NCBI GenBank assembly: GCA_902791235.1 | Contig: CADAUV010000001.1 | Coordinates: forward strand, 1 to 64,000 | Direction of reading: 5' to 3' | DNA: 64,000 nucleotides | Source: Oscillospiraceae bacterium | Lineage (GTDB): Bacteria; Bacillota; Clostridia; Oscillospirales; Acutalibacteraceae | Part shown: in pieces, positions 11,501-20,301 of the stretch | Layout of the letters: each line of letters starts with the position of its first letter | Numbering within the stretch: the stretch's first letter is position 1 | The notes under the pieces: model-generated | Told to the model about the DNA's origin: nothing | Seen by the model: the letters and a program-made list of their open reading frames with translations, nothing else | The model's database searches: none | Made by a program: the position numbers and the translations under genes

Positions 11501-14500
11501 AACAATTCAATCGGTATCAATACCGCTTATATCGACGGTATGCAGAACGACCAGGTTGTTCAGAATTCGCGTTATTATATTAAGGTTACAGCAATAAGCG
11601 GTCCTAACGGCAGAAGCGTAACAGCTCCTTCAACACTTGTTGCTCCTGATGAAACGCTTACAATTAACGCAGGTAACCTTTCGGTTTACAATCCTGCAGC
11701 AGGTGATGACTTCACTTCTTACTCAGCAACTATCACTTATGATATTGTTGACAAGAACGGTAATCACTTTGTAGACAGAGACGGCAATAATCTTTACACA
11801 GGTCTTACAACCACATGTTATCAGTACCTCACAGGTGCTACATCATGGCAGGATGTTGTATATCCTGAGGTAAGAGGATGGCAGTTCCCTGAGGCTCTTG
11901 AGTCTGACTCAGGCGCTAAGACAATGACCTCAAACGGCTACAGAACCTTCACAACAGCCGAGGTTAACAAGTGCGTAATCGGTTATCCCGAATATATCGT
12001 ACTTGGTACTGATAATCTTTCAAATATTGAGAATATGCGTTTCCGCTTCAGAAACAATGCTACTAACATCTTCGGCGCTGCTGACCGTTCCATCGACGGT
12101 GTTTACACCTACGAGAACAAGAGCGTTTACGATGACGCAGCAGGCAGCAATGTAAGCGTAAACTGGAAGAACGCTATTCCTGTATTTGACCCCGAGACAG
12201 GCGACCTTCTCAGAAATGAGATGTACGACTACTCAACCGATAACGGTGAAACATGGAACCGCGGTGATTACGATAGCTCATCAAAGGCTTATAAGGGCTT
12301 TACCGAGCAGGATGTTAACGCACACTCAAGCGAGGCAGGCTATGTAAGAAGAACTCATGTTGCTTACACACTTGCCGAAGCTCGTGCAGCAGGCATCATC
12401 GCTGCAGCTCATATCAACGAGGCTGGCATCTGCGAGTATGTTTATATGAAGACAGGCGGCGGCGTTAACTACGATGTAACACTTTCACAGGTATCCGCAA
12501 GAGGTCCTGTAAACGGCTTCTATTCTAACTTCACAAAGCATACACAGGCTAAGAACAGCTCTGTATATCTCAACTTCATGAACTATGACGGTACTACTCC
12601 TGTTCAGGCAGGTCAGTATGACTTCAACATCATGTTCTACAGAAGTGATGATGACAACGGCGCTCTTAACTCCGGTGTATCAGGCAGAAAGATGTATCTT
12701 GTAGTAGGCGACAGAAACTCTGTAAACGATGTAAACGATGTTTACGACGAGCTTGAGTCAACACTCGCTAACTACCGTGCTTCCGACTTTACAAGTGAGG
12801 AAGTTTATGAGCAGGCTAACGCAGCTATGGTTGAGGCTCTTGCAGCAAGAGCAACAGTTCTTACTCCTACCTCAGCTCTTGAGCTTTCGGATAACACTGC
12901 TCTTACAGCTACAACCTCAACAGTTGCAACCGAGTACGGCGACCTCGCTTACGAGCCCGCTACCGAGGACAACTGGAGTGATGCAGGCATTCCTACATCA
13001 GTTTACGCTGATGCAACCAAGGACGATGTTCTCTATCTTGATGAAGATGAGACAATGCCTATCTATACAAATATTCCTCTTGAGGACGCTACCGTTTATT
13101 CAAAGGTAACTGACGCTGACACGGGCGAGGTTCGCGGTACAGACTACGCAGGTAATGCGGTAATCAAGGGCGAAGACGGCGTATGGCATCTTCGTAATGC
13201 TATAAGCTATGCTCGTGAGTGGGATACAGAGACTTATGACGCTCCGTGGTATAAGTCCACAGGCCAGCAGGCAGAAAATGCCGACGGCAAGCTCCTCTTC
13301 GAGCAGGTACAGTATGTATACCGTGATGCATACGGTAACAAGGTTAACTCCGATTACACTGTAACCGAGGACGGCGTAAAGGTAACCGGCTGGAAGGCTA
13401 AGTTCCCTGTTGCAACATATGCTTGCATCGAGAACGACGGCGGCGATGAGAACCGCGGCAGATACACAAAGGCTAAGGATTACCTCAACTATGTAATCGA
13501 GTTCGTTCGTGAGTCTATTGATCCTTCAATTGCACAGTCGCTTCTTGATAATGTTGCAATGAAGAGACTTGACCTGAACGAAGTTAACTTTGAGATTGTA
13601 ACCTATAACCAGATGGTTAAGGCAGGTCAGAACGCTGAAAAGCAGTTCACAGTAAATGTAACTTACACTTATCCGACATATGATGAGGACGGCAGTCCGA
13701 TTATGGAAAACGACGATTATGTAAGAGAGACAATCACCAAGGAAGAAATTTCCTGGAATGATTACAAGGCTATTATGGACGACCCGCTTGCAGTTATCGT
13801 TGGCGAGCCGAGCACAAATTCAACACTTTCATCCGCACAGGTTGACGAGTTCAAGAGACTCTTTGACTTCTATATGGATAAGGTTGTTGAGCGCGGCTAC
13901 ATCGGCGACCAGCTCGAGCCTGAAATCGCTCACAGCGGCTTTGCATACAACGCTCTTACTGTTGTTTCCGACCCTGTATATGACGCAGAGACCGGTGAAG
14001 TTACAACAGACGCAGTTGTTCGTGCAACAGGCAGCGGTACTCCCGCTTACGGCGCACTTGACGCAAACAACAACCTTGTTAACGAGGGCGATGTTGTTTA
14101 CTCTTCAGCTACATGGAGCACATACATTAACGCACTTGCAGCAGCTGTTAAGGTTGCTCAGGAGGGTAACGGTTCTTATGCTCATAAGAATGTAGCTTAC
14201 TACGATATGGATGCAGCTGATACTTACACTGCAAACGTATCCTCTGCTTACGAGGCTGATACAGCTTATCAGGTAGCAGAGAACAGACTCACACCTGCTG
14301 AGTCCGTAACACTTACCGTTGTTGGTAACGGTATTGACGCAACAGTTAACGGCGTAGCTTATACAGCACCTGTAGGCGTTGAAAAGGGCGAGACTGTTAC
14401 TGTAGCATTCAATGTACCTTCCGATAAGGTTCTTGAGTACATCCTTGTTGGCGATGTCAAGTACTATGACACAGCTTCCGTTGATGTTGTTATGAACGAT

Positions 14501-15016
14501 GACACAACCGTTGAGGTTGTTGTAAGCTCTGCAGGCGTTGATGTAAGCGGTGGTATGTACATTGCAACTGATAAGAACGCAACAGGCGGTACTGTAATTC
14601 CTTACGGTGCATTCACAATTAATGTTTACTCAGACGCTGCAAGAGAGAATCTCGTAGCAACTGCAACCTCAAGCGGTGCTGTATCAGGTAACACATGGAC
14701 AATTCCGTCACTTCCTGCAGGCACATATTATGCAAGTGTAACATCCGAGTACATGCTTGCTCTTGACAATGTAACAATTGTAGTTGGCGATTCCGCAATC
14801 ACAGGCGCTAAGCTCTATGTAGTTCCTATGGACTACAACGGCGACGGTTCTGTAACAGCAACAGATGCTAATACAGTACTTAAGGCTGCAGGTAAGGGTA
14901 CTCTTAAAGAGTATTGCGAGCTTAACGGCGACGGCGTTACAACTGCAACTGACGCAAATGTTGTATTCAAGTTTGCAGGTAAGGGTGCAAACCTTGCTGC
15001 ACAGACAATTCAGTAA
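8510..15016 (+). CDS. Giant secreted protein with C-terminal dockerin-like domain
   Basis: The protein has 2168 aa. A typical Gram-positive signal peptide (MKAKTKKFSRKLLATFLAVL, then TAFSVGFTAFG) follows a GGAGGT ribosome site at about 8495. The first ~1000 residues are helical, leucine- and aspartate-rich, resembling the divergent giant protein. The middle (~1000-1950) looks like beta-rich surface domains, and ~1950-2090 carries Big/fibronectin-like strands. The last ~65 residues hold two calcium-loop repeats, DYNGDGSVTATD and ELNGDGVTTATD, each followed by a short helix: the layout of a type I dockerin, although the second loop starts with E instead of D. Dockerins bind cohesins, so the protein may be tethered to a surface or cellulosome-like scaffold. 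No enzymatic domain was recognised. The same tail occurs in the next gene. Confidence 0.93.
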   Translation: MKAKTKKFSRKLLATFLAVLMALTAFSVGFTAFGASEQGYVDDKVEYNKLAWAVLSDEQVATALLDYADGALAEFGPKIDLLLAQNLPTSGLYYYNLANRQIGLNAAGIIKETVNVYTHSVDEIFQTLESVQSLINSYGGFLGDAKNIHFESTKNVRRSNTSSCDIIRDVLGILQKNSADYNGNDIVGEFLRGGFDLGTIGSLASLDLYPLLGNMLGLPEGYQSNAVYNIAQYLLINNTQWFSEDEKSELKTYWNTSGTKTWVYDDILLDKLTTELIDKINVLVTYGTDDSSATRYEAIKTYMDENSVDYQAAAEALGYDPNLVYSDENEGNILLFTYGWGEDREQIALEKGDSLFSFGFQALEVAWKTVLKDTLQLVDVNFSRESGHGSNFDKAYYKWVRDNKTSYTWVKDITDAAFANNYQFVQEWADAVYASYSADSAEQFLGWVEANVTYDRDLVDGSTGKWSDIDPTSLTNKVRYSPLADYAFNVPTGALNLYFTFTGTKYIDNFFDTQYDNYSSLVDGLNDALVAALRDLFPVSSNINGTYPTFATIGAGDDVDLAATEAGRKSLASTITGNAAALVQYVADSTDANILKAFYDNGGTTLTETNIEEAMVPMLIATVGQLEFGGRRVIDIIHKDDIDKAKDAEAVAYLALREYLSYVLPKNNYDGATYATWGEDEIEVSLDQLLLMARDAIVYVIEPYVPVTGSDGELWKAEDQSHTNDSIFTLLNSVVCYYADDYTMADGKGGRAMGVASLLGVCDTNGESLISYNANDADGLWNNIDLAVNNILPVLGELQYGTEGATFNSKDLLWNDVVQGVLEIGDTSIHTSGLGGVSNFLFRLITIVSAPIIRTDRVIDAAYDLVAELINNLFGARYSGQSFTTVIPVRSASQQNPWDDFAQISTIAGTSGTDIGALQKLICNLVEFFGYGTSGPSTYPDSMIRGVAFALTAVESFTGILPVIGEHQLKLATSTFSNEVIQGCTSGTSYSANLEIKNNSIGINTAYIDGMQNDQVVQNSRYYIKVTAISGPNGRSVTAPSTLVAPDETLTINAGNLSVYNPAAGDDFTSYSATITYDIVDKNGNHFVDRDGNNLYTGLTTTCYQYLTGATSWQDVVYPEVRGWQFPEALESDSGAKTMTSNGYRTFTTAEVNKCVIGYPEYIVLGTDNLSNIENMRFRFRNNATNIFGAADRSIDGVYTYENKSVYDDAAGSNVSVNWKNAIPVFDPETGDLLRNEMYDYSTDNGETWNRGDYDSSSKAYKGFTEQDVNAHSSEAGYVRRTHVAYTLAEARAAGIIAAAHINEAGICEYVYMKTGGGVNYDVTLSQVSARGPVNGFYSNFTKHTQAKNSSVYLNFMNYDGTTPVQAGQYDFNIMFYRSDDDNGALNSGVSGRKMYLVVGDRNSVNDVNDVYDELESTLANYRASDFTSEEVYEQANAAMVEALAARATVLTPTSALELSDNTALTATTSTVATEYGDLAYEPATEDNWSDAGIPTSVYADATKDDVLYLDEDETMPIYTNIPLEDATVYSKVTDADTGEVRGTDYAGNAVIKGEDGVWHLRNAISYAREWDTETYDAPWYKSTGQQAENADGKLLFEQVQYVYRDAYGNKVNSDYTVTEDGVKVTGWKAKFPVATYACIENDGGDENRGRYTKAKDYLNYVIEFVRESIDPSIAQSLLDNVAMKRLDLNEVNFEIVTYNQMVKAGQNAEKQFTVNVTYTYPTYDEDGSPIMENDDYVRETITKEEISWNDYKAIMDDPLAVIVGEPSTNSTLSSAQVDEFKRLFDFYMDKVVERGYIGDQLEPEIAHSGFAYNALTVVSDPVYDAETGEVTTDAVVRATGSGTPAYGALDANNNLVNEGDVVYSSATWSTYINALAAAVKVAQEGNGSYAHKNVAYYDMDAADTYTANVSSAYEADTAYQVAENRLTPAESVTLTVVGNGIDATVNGVAYTAPVGVEKGETVTVAFNVPSDKVLEYILVGDVKYYDTASVDVVMNDDTTVEVVVSSAGVDVSGGMYIATDKNATGGTVIPYGAFTINVYSDAARENLVATATSSGAVSGNTWTIPSLPAGTYYASVTSEYMLALDNVTIVVGDSAITGAKLYVVPMDYNGDGSVTATDANTVLKAAGKGTLKEYCELNGDGVTTATDANVVFKFAGKGANLAAQTIQ

Positions 15017-15055
15017 TCTGTTTAAATAAATACTGATTTAAAACATTTATAAAGT

Positions 15056-15079
15056 CCTTGGGGGCTTCGGCTCCCAAGG
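15056..15079 (+). other. Stable UUCG hairpin between secreted-protein genes
   Basis: A ten-base-pair stem, with one G-U pair, is closed by a C(UUCG)G tetraloop just after the 8510-15016 gene. No T-run follows, so it is not a standard intrinsic terminator. It may protect the upstream mRNA 3' end or separate expression of the following gene. The remaining bases up to 15164 include the partial inverted repeat CGTTAC/GTAACG and the GGAGG ribosome site of the next gene. Confidence 0.6.
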
Positions 15080-15164
15080 CATAATAAGGATAATTAAGCG
15101 TTACCACGAGTAACGGTTAATTAAGGGCTTCGCCCGAAAATACATTTGAAGGAGGAAATGACCA

Positions 15165-16274
15165 ATGCAGATACCCAAGAGATTTATCGGCTATGCTTTC
15201 AGCACGGTTGTGCTTTTTGCTATGCTCGTACTGTTTATGTGTCTTCCTCAGTCGGTATTCGCTGCACCCGTGAGCGGGGATGTTGTTCCCGAAATCACCT
15301 GCACCTATACTGACGCAAACGGACAAAGTGTTGACGGTAATCACCTTAAGGGCGGCGAGACTTATAATGTCAGCTTCGTTCTTGATGATGTCAGCGAGAT
15401 GTCCGTTGTACAGGTGAGCGCTACCTACACAGAGGATGTTACCGTGGCTTCGGCTCCGACAGCACTTCTCTCCGACAGCGCAAACGATGTATCCTCAATG
15501 GGATACGTGATTGGCGACGGAAATCTTGTATTCGGCTTTGTATCCGACAATGCCACTTGCTCAGATATCGGCTCATCGGCTGTGCTGGCAACTGTTCAGG
15601 CTACCTTCAATGTTGAGGGCGAGGATATAGATGCTGAGGGTTATCTCACGGTTTCCGAGAACCCCAATCTGACTTTTGCTTTGACAGACTACACCTATGG
15701 CTATTCTGATGAATATGCTATAGACACAGCTTTTGAGGGCTATAACGGCTCTCTGTACCCGATGACTGCTGATGTTTCTCCGTCCTTCGGTTTCTCTGTA
15801 ACAGGTAATCTTGTTATAGGTACAGGTTTTAATGACGCGACAAACGGCACGGCGGTTTACGGTACTTACACGGTATCGGTTTATTCCGATGCTGCAAAGA
15901 CTGATTTAGTTCAGTCAGTAACTTCAGAATATGTTGACGGCGCAACGCCTGTTAACACATTCGCACTCGATAACTTAACTGCGGGCACTTACTATGCTGT
16001 TATAACAAGCGACTATGCATTACCGCGTACTGTAACCATAACGGTTTCCGACTCAGCTATTGATGCCGGAGCGATTGTAATGATATGTTGTGATTATAAC
16101 CAGGACGCTGTAGTTACAGCCACTGATGCAACAACTGTATTAAAGGCTGCAGGAACGGGCGCTCTCAAAGAGTATTGTGATCTTAACGGAGACGGTTCGG
16201 CAACTGCTACAGATGCTAATATCGTTTTCAGATTTGCCGCAAACTCAAAGTATCCCGACTTAGTTATTGAATAA
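15165..16274 (+). CDS. Secreted dockerin-ended protein with N-terminal beta domain
   Basis: The protein has 369 aa. An AAGGAGG ribosome site precedes the ATG. A signal peptide covers about residues 1-33 and ends in SVFAAP. Residues ~38-185 form a beta-rich domain (GGETYNVSFVLDDVSEMSVV and following) that resembles cohesin- or pilus-type carbohydrate-binding sandwiches. I cannot decide between these. Residues ~205-305 look like an Ig-like or 'SDAAKT' surface domain similar to the end of the preceding protein. The C-terminus has two dockerin calcium loops, DYNQDAVVTATD (glycine at position 6 replaced by alanine) and DLNGDGSATATD. It probably works with its neighbours as a surface-attached complex. 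Function is not established; if the first domain is cohesin-like, the protein could link partners. Confidence 0.88.
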   Translation: MQIPKRFIGYAFSTVVLFAMLVLFMCLPQSVFAAPVSGDVVPEITCTYTDANGQSVDGNHLKGGETYNVSFVLDDVSEMSVVQVSATYTEDVTVASAPTALLSDSANDVSSMGYVIGDGNLVFGFVSDNATCSDIGSSAVLATVQATFNVEGEDIDAEGYLTVSENPNLTFALTDYTYGYSDEYAIDTAFEGYNGSLYPMTADVSPSFGFSVTGNLVIGTGFNDATNGTAVYGTYTVSVYSDAAKTDLVQSVTSEYVDGATPVNTFALDNLTAGTYYAVITSDYALPRTVTITVSDSAIDAGAIVMICCDYNQDAVVTATDATTVLKAAGTGALKEYCDLNGDGSATATDANIVFRFAANSKYPDLVIE

Positions 16275-16296
16275 TTTTTATGAAAGGTAAATTTTT

Positions 16297-19200
16297 ATGA
16301 AAAGAACATTAAAGAAAGCACTTGCTTGTCTTCTTGCTGTTCTTATGGTATCTACCATGCTTCCGTTCAGCGCGTTCGCTGCAACCGCAGTAGGTTGGTG
16401 GGGCGACGCAAACTGGAAAGGTTATGAGAATTCCTCAATTCCTTTTGAAGTTCAGAACGGCGGCGTATGGAACAACACATATGAAATGGGCTATGCAGCC
16501 GGCGATGCAATTTATCCTTATTCAGAGTATCAGGATGATGGTCTTACAATTCTTAAGGAAGACCTTGCAGCAGGCAAGCCTGTTCTTACCGTTTATGTTT
16601 CAGAAGTAGACATCGTAAGTAAGGCAGCTGCTAACTACTACACATCATCACAGTATCCCGACTATGCTTCTGCTAATGCAGCAGGCAGAATCGTTGACCC
16701 GACAAAACTTTCAAGCGATAAGATTTACGCTGTTACATTTGAGGTCGGCGGTATCGACACAATCGTTGACGGTACTGTAAAGGCTTATTTTGACGAGGGC
16801 GCAGTAACCTTCGGTCAGATTTCAAAGCTTGGTAAGTTTGCTGCTACAAATGATAACACTGCAGCAGCAGCAGTTATCAACAGAGCAAACGACTTTGAGA
16901 ATGCACTTCTTGACACCAAGGGTGGTCAGGCTGCATACAACTCAAACAGAACTATTTACATTCCTTTCTTCGGTAAGCAGCCGGCTCCGGCTTCAACTTA
17001 CATCGGTGAGGATACTCGTACAGCGGGTAACAACGGTCATATCATCGGTACTGTTATCTTTAAGCCTCTTGTAGACAATCTTGATTTCACATCAGTTGTT
17101 CACTACGATCAGGACTCAGATAACAACCCTGCAAGAGCTTGTACTTATCTCCATTGTTATGATGAGGATGAGACACAGGGCAATAAGCAGCTCCAGTATA
17201 CATTTGATACTGTAGACGAGACTTATACTTATGCTCTTATGGCTCTTCAGTATGCAGGTATGAGCGGTTCTACACCTCCTCAGCCTACAACCTACACAGT
17301 TAACTATGAGAACTTTGCAGGTACAGTAGTTTCAACTCAGACAGTTCAAAGCGCAGACGCACTTGTTGCTCCTGCTAACACTGCTTCTGACGCACAGTAC
17401 ACTTATGCTTGGCCGGCAGTTACAGAGCTCACAGACGGTATGACCGTTAAGGAGACAAGAACTGTTAACCAGTATACAGTTACATTTACAAACTATGCAG
17501 GTCAGGTTGTTGATACTCAGACACTTGACTACGGCGCAACACCTGTTGCTCCTGCAAACACTGCTTCTGACGCTCAGTACACATATGCTTGGCCGACAGT
17601 TTCTGCTGTAACAGGCGCAGCTAACTACACTGAGACACGCTCAACAAATCAGTACACAGTTACATTCGTAAACGCTGCAGGCGACACAGTTTCCACAAAG
17701 GCTTACGATTACGGCACTGCTGCTGCAGATGTTGAAGTTCCTGCTAATACCGAGACTTCAATCGGTACAGAGTGGACAACAACATATGCTTGGCCGACAG
17801 TTGCTGATGTAACAGCTGATGTAACTTACACAGAGGTTGGCACTCCTGCTAAGACTCAGTACACAGTTACATTCACAAACTATGCAGGTCAGGTTGTTGA
17901 TACTCAGACACTTGACTACGGCGCAACACCTGTTGCTCCTGCAAACACTGCTTCCGACGCTCAGTACACATATGCTTGGCCGACAGTTGCTGCTGTAACA
18001 GGCAATGCAGACTATGCTGAGACAAGAACAGTTAATGAGTACAATGTAACATGGAAGTTCGCTGACGGCAGAGCTGACCAGGTTGATACTCTTGCTTACG
18101 GCGATGCTATTACAGCTCCTGCAAACTCAAGCGTTAAGGTTGGCAATGTTACAACAACTTACAAGTGGGAAAATGTTGCTGCTACAGTAACAGGCGATGT
18201 AACCTACACAGAGGTTGTTGACCAGCAAATCACAGACGCATTCACAGTTACATTCGTAAACTATGCAGGCGAGACTGTATCTGCTAACTCTTATGCAGCA
18301 GGCACAGCTGCTTCTGATGTAGTACTTCCTGCAAACACTGCTTCCGACGCTCAGTACACATATGCTTGGCCGACAGTTGCTGATGTAACAGGCGATGTAA
18401 CTTACACAGAGACAAGAACAGTTAACGAGTACACAGTAACATTCGTTAACGCTGCAGGCGTAACTCTTTCTGAGACATCTTATCCTTACGGCACAGCTGC
18501 TGAGGATGTAGATATTGCCGAGAATACTGCTGACACAGCTCAGTATTCATATTCTTGGCCTGAGGTTCAGGATGTAACAGGCGATGCAGTTTACAACGAG
18601 ATTGAGGAAGTAAGAAATTACACAGTTGTATTCCACTTTGCTGACGGCAGAGATGATGCGATTGTAATTGAGCCTTACGGCACAGCTCTTACAGCTCCTG
18701 AAAACTCAACAATCGTTGACGGTTACACAACAACAACCTACAAGTGGGTTGATGTTCCTGCAACAGTAGTTGACGACGCTGAGTTCACAGAGGTTGTTGA
18801 CCAGTCTACAACAACTCAGTTCACAGTAACATTCGTAAATGCTGCAGGCGAGGAAGTTTCTGCTGTTAAGTATAACGGCGGTACAGCTGCTGCTGATGTA
18901 GCAGTTCCTGAGAACACTGCAAGCACAAAGAGAGTTACTTACTCATGGCCTGAGGTTGCTGATGTAACAGCTGATGTAACTTACAACGAGGTTGTAACAG
19001 ACCTTGGTTACGCTGTAACAGTTAATGTTGCTGACGGCGGTACCGTAGCAGTTGACGGCAATGCTATTGACGATACGACTACTGTTCAGAAGGCACTTAA
19101 CTCTACAGTAGCACTTGTTGCTACACCTGACGACGGATATGAGTTCGTTGCATGGCAGACAACAGGCGGCGTAACAGTTTCCGACCAGGCAACTTACAAT

Positions 19201-20013
19201 GCACCTGTTCTTGCTGATATTGAATATACACCTGTATTCGCTGAGACTAAGGCTTCTGAGTTTACAGTTGTATTTGTTGACAGGTTCAACAATGTTGTTG
19301 ATACTCAGACTGTAACAAACGGCGCTGATATCGTTGTTCCTGCAGTTCCGAACGCAGTTGGTTATACTAACGGTGCTTGGGAGCTTGATAACGATGCAAT
19401 CGCTGCTCTTACAGCTTCAACAACAATTAAACCTACTTATGATAAGGATTCTGAGAACACCTTCACTGTAACTGCAGCAGGTGCTACAATCACCGCTAAC
19501 GGTGCTGAGTACACTGATGTTGCAGACGGTATTGCTTATGATACAAAGGTAACTGTATCTGCTGATGACGCACAGGTATGGAAGATTAACGGCGTAGCAG
19601 TTGGCTATGGCAAGTCTTACACATTCTTCGTTGGTGCAAATACAGAGCTCACTTATGAGACAGCTGCTGTAGTAGCTGACGCTGCAGTTGCAGGCATTTC
19701 TGCAACACCTTATGTAACAGGCGGCAAGACAATGGTTGCATTCCTTGCAACTAAGACTCTTGGCGAGGGCAATACATTCGTAAGCTCCGGCTTCGTTTAC
19801 GGTAAGGGTTGCGATGCTGAGTCTACTCTTGATGATGTTGATGGTGCAACCGTAAAGGCATTCTACACCAAGACAAATTCAGAGCAGTTCCAGCTCAACT
19901 ATGGTTACAGCTCACAGACCGGTACGGTTATCGTTAAGGCATTCCTTGCTTATAAGGATGCTTCCGGCGAGAGCCATGTAATCTATGCTGCTCCTCAGAC
20001 ATATACTTATTAA
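16297..20013 (+). CDS. Secreted protein built of InlB-type beta repeats
   Basis: The protein has 1238 aa. The signal peptide (MKRTLKKALACLLAVLMVST) ends at AFAA near residue 30; an AAAGGT ribosome site precedes the ATG. Residues ~30-325 form a unique N-terminal domain. Residues ~330-910 contain about ten tandem repeats of roughly 55-65 aa with the signature YTVTFxNYAG..VxTxxxxYG..A...P.NTASDAQYTY.WP.V..VT..xxYTE, i.e. Listeria InlB B-repeat/Flg_new-type beta-grasp units. Residues ~905-1100 have further glycine-rich 'VTVNVADGGTV' type domains, and the last ~110 residues form a separate globular domain. No sortase signal or dockerin is seen, so the mode of surface attachment is unclear. It probably acts as an extracellular stalk or adhesin. 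Confidence 0.9.
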   Translation: MKRTLKKALACLLAVLMVSTMLPFSAFAATAVGWWGDANWKGYENSSIPFEVQNGGVWNNTYEMGYAAGDAIYPYSEYQDDGLTILKEDLAAGKPVLTVYVSEVDIVSKAAANYYTSSQYPDYASANAAGRIVDPTKLSSDKIYAVTFEVGGIDTIVDGTVKAYFDEGAVTFGQISKLGKFAATNDNTAAAAVINRANDFENALLDTKGGQAAYNSNRTIYIPFFGKQPAPASTYIGEDTRTAGNNGHIIGTVIFKPLVDNLDFTSVVHYDQDSDNNPARACTYLHCYDEDETQGNKQLQYTFDTVDETYTYALMALQYAGMSGSTPPQPTTYTVNYENFAGTVVSTQTVQSADALVAPANTASDAQYTYAWPAVTELTDGMTVKETRTVNQYTVTFTNYAGQVVDTQTLDYGATPVAPANTASDAQYTYAWPTVSAVTGAANYTETRSTNQYTVTFVNAAGDTVSTKAYDYGTAAADVEVPANTETSIGTEWTTTYAWPTVADVTADVTYTEVGTPAKTQYTVTFTNYAGQVVDTQTLDYGATPVAPANTASDAQYTYAWPTVAAVTGNADYAETRTVNEYNVTWKFADGRADQVDTLAYGDAITAPANSSVKVGNVTTTYKWENVAATVTGDVTYTEVVDQQITDAFTVTFVNYAGETVSANSYAAGTAASDVVLPANTASDAQYTYAWPTVADVTGDVTYTETRTVNEYTVTFVNAAGVTLSETSYPYGTAAEDVDIAENTADTAQYSYSWPEVQDVTGDAVYNEIEEVRNYTVVFHFADGRDDAIVIEPYGTALTAPENSTIVDGYTTTTYKWVDVPATVVDDAEFTEVVDQSTTTQFTVTFVNAAGEEVSAVKYNGGTAAADVAVPENTASTKRVTYSWPEVADVTADVTYNEVVTDLGYAVTVNVADGGTVAVDGNAIDDTTTVQKALNSTVALVATPDDGYEFVAWQTTGGVTVSDQATYNAPVLADIEYTPVFAETKASEFTVVFVDRFNNVVDTQTVTNGADIVVPAVPNAVGYTNGAWELDNDAIAALTASTTIKPTYDKDSENTFTVTAAGATITANGAEYTDVADGIAYDTKVTVSADDAQVWKINGVAVGYGKSYTFFVGANTELTYETAAVVADAAVAGISATPYVTGGKTMVAFLATKTLGEGNTFVSSGFVYGKGCDAESTLDDVDGATVKAFYTKTNSEQFQLNYGYSSQTGTVIVKAFLAYKDASGESHVIYAAPQTYTY
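17476..17601 (+). repeat. Near-identical DNA repeat, copy 1 (InlB units)
   Basis: This 126-bp stretch is repeated almost exactly 387 bp (129 codons) downstream at 17863-17988. Only synonymous differences were noticed (TTT/TTC and TCT/TCC positions). Other units of the array are much more diverged. The recent duplication implies ongoing recombination or gene conversion within the repeat array. Confidence 0.85.
17863..17988 (+). repeat. Near-identical DNA repeat, copy 2 (InlB units)
   Basis: This is the second copy of the 126-bp repeat described at 17476-17601, in frame within the same coding sequence. Confidence 0.85.
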
Positions 20014-20039
20014 TAAGTGTTAATAGGAGGACTACAAAC

Positions 20040-20144
20040 ATGAAAGAACTTTACACAAAGCCCGTAGCTGAGGTTGAGGAATTCGACACAGTTGATGTAC
20101 TCACTGCATCGGGCATTGAGAGTAGCCCCGAGCTTTGGGACTAA
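20040..20144 (+). CDS. 34-aa peptide, conserved-looking small ORF
   Basis: The ATG follows an AGGAGG ribosome site with about 9 nt spacing, 26 nt after the stop of the InlB-repeat gene, and the ORF is followed at once by a strong terminator. It is therefore very likely a real last gene of this cluster. The peptide starts MKELYTKPVAEVEEFDTVDV and continues LTASGIESSPELWD. The pattern 'K.Y.KP..E..EF...DV.T.SG' is one I associate with small uncharacterised peptides common in gut Clostridia. It is acidic and has no signal peptide, membrane helix or cysteine. It could be a precursor-like or leader-type peptide, or a small partner of the secreted proteins. No modification enzyme lies next to it; the only PqqD-like gene in the window is 24 kb away. 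Function unknown. Confidence 0.8.
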   Translation: MKELYTKPVAEVEEFDTVDVLTASGIESSPELWD

Positions 20145-20161
20145 TCCTGAATAAATAACGG

Positions 20162-20191
20162 GAGGGTGGCAGAAATGCCACCCTCTTTTTT
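20162..20191 (+). terminator. Rho-independent terminator after the 34-aa peptide
   Basis: A perfect 10-bp stem GAGGGTGGCA/TGCCACCCTC with a GAAA loop is followed by six T. It ends the plus-strand secreted-protein series. Confidence 0.95.
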
Positions 20192-20261
20192 ATTAGAGAT
20201 GATTCTTTTAACAGGTAAATAAAAAGCTTTCACTTACAGGAAAGCCGGAATATAAAAGAAA

Positions 20262-20289
20262 ACAGGCAGCCGCATATGCGGCTGCCTGT
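20262..20289 (-). terminator. Perfect palindromic terminator of the minus-strand zinc-ribbon gene
   Basis: A 28-bp perfect inverted repeat, ACAGGCAGCCGCAT and its complement, lies just beyond the stop of the 20302-21363 gene. On the minus strand it is followed by a T-rich stretch. Confidence 0.85.
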
Positions 20290-20301
20290 CAGGTTTTCGT
20301 A

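Noticed and set aside
17280..19000. Repeat array considered as CRISPR
   Set aside because: Repeats are coding (InlB-type protein units of ~57-65 codons), not short palindromic repeats with unique spacers.
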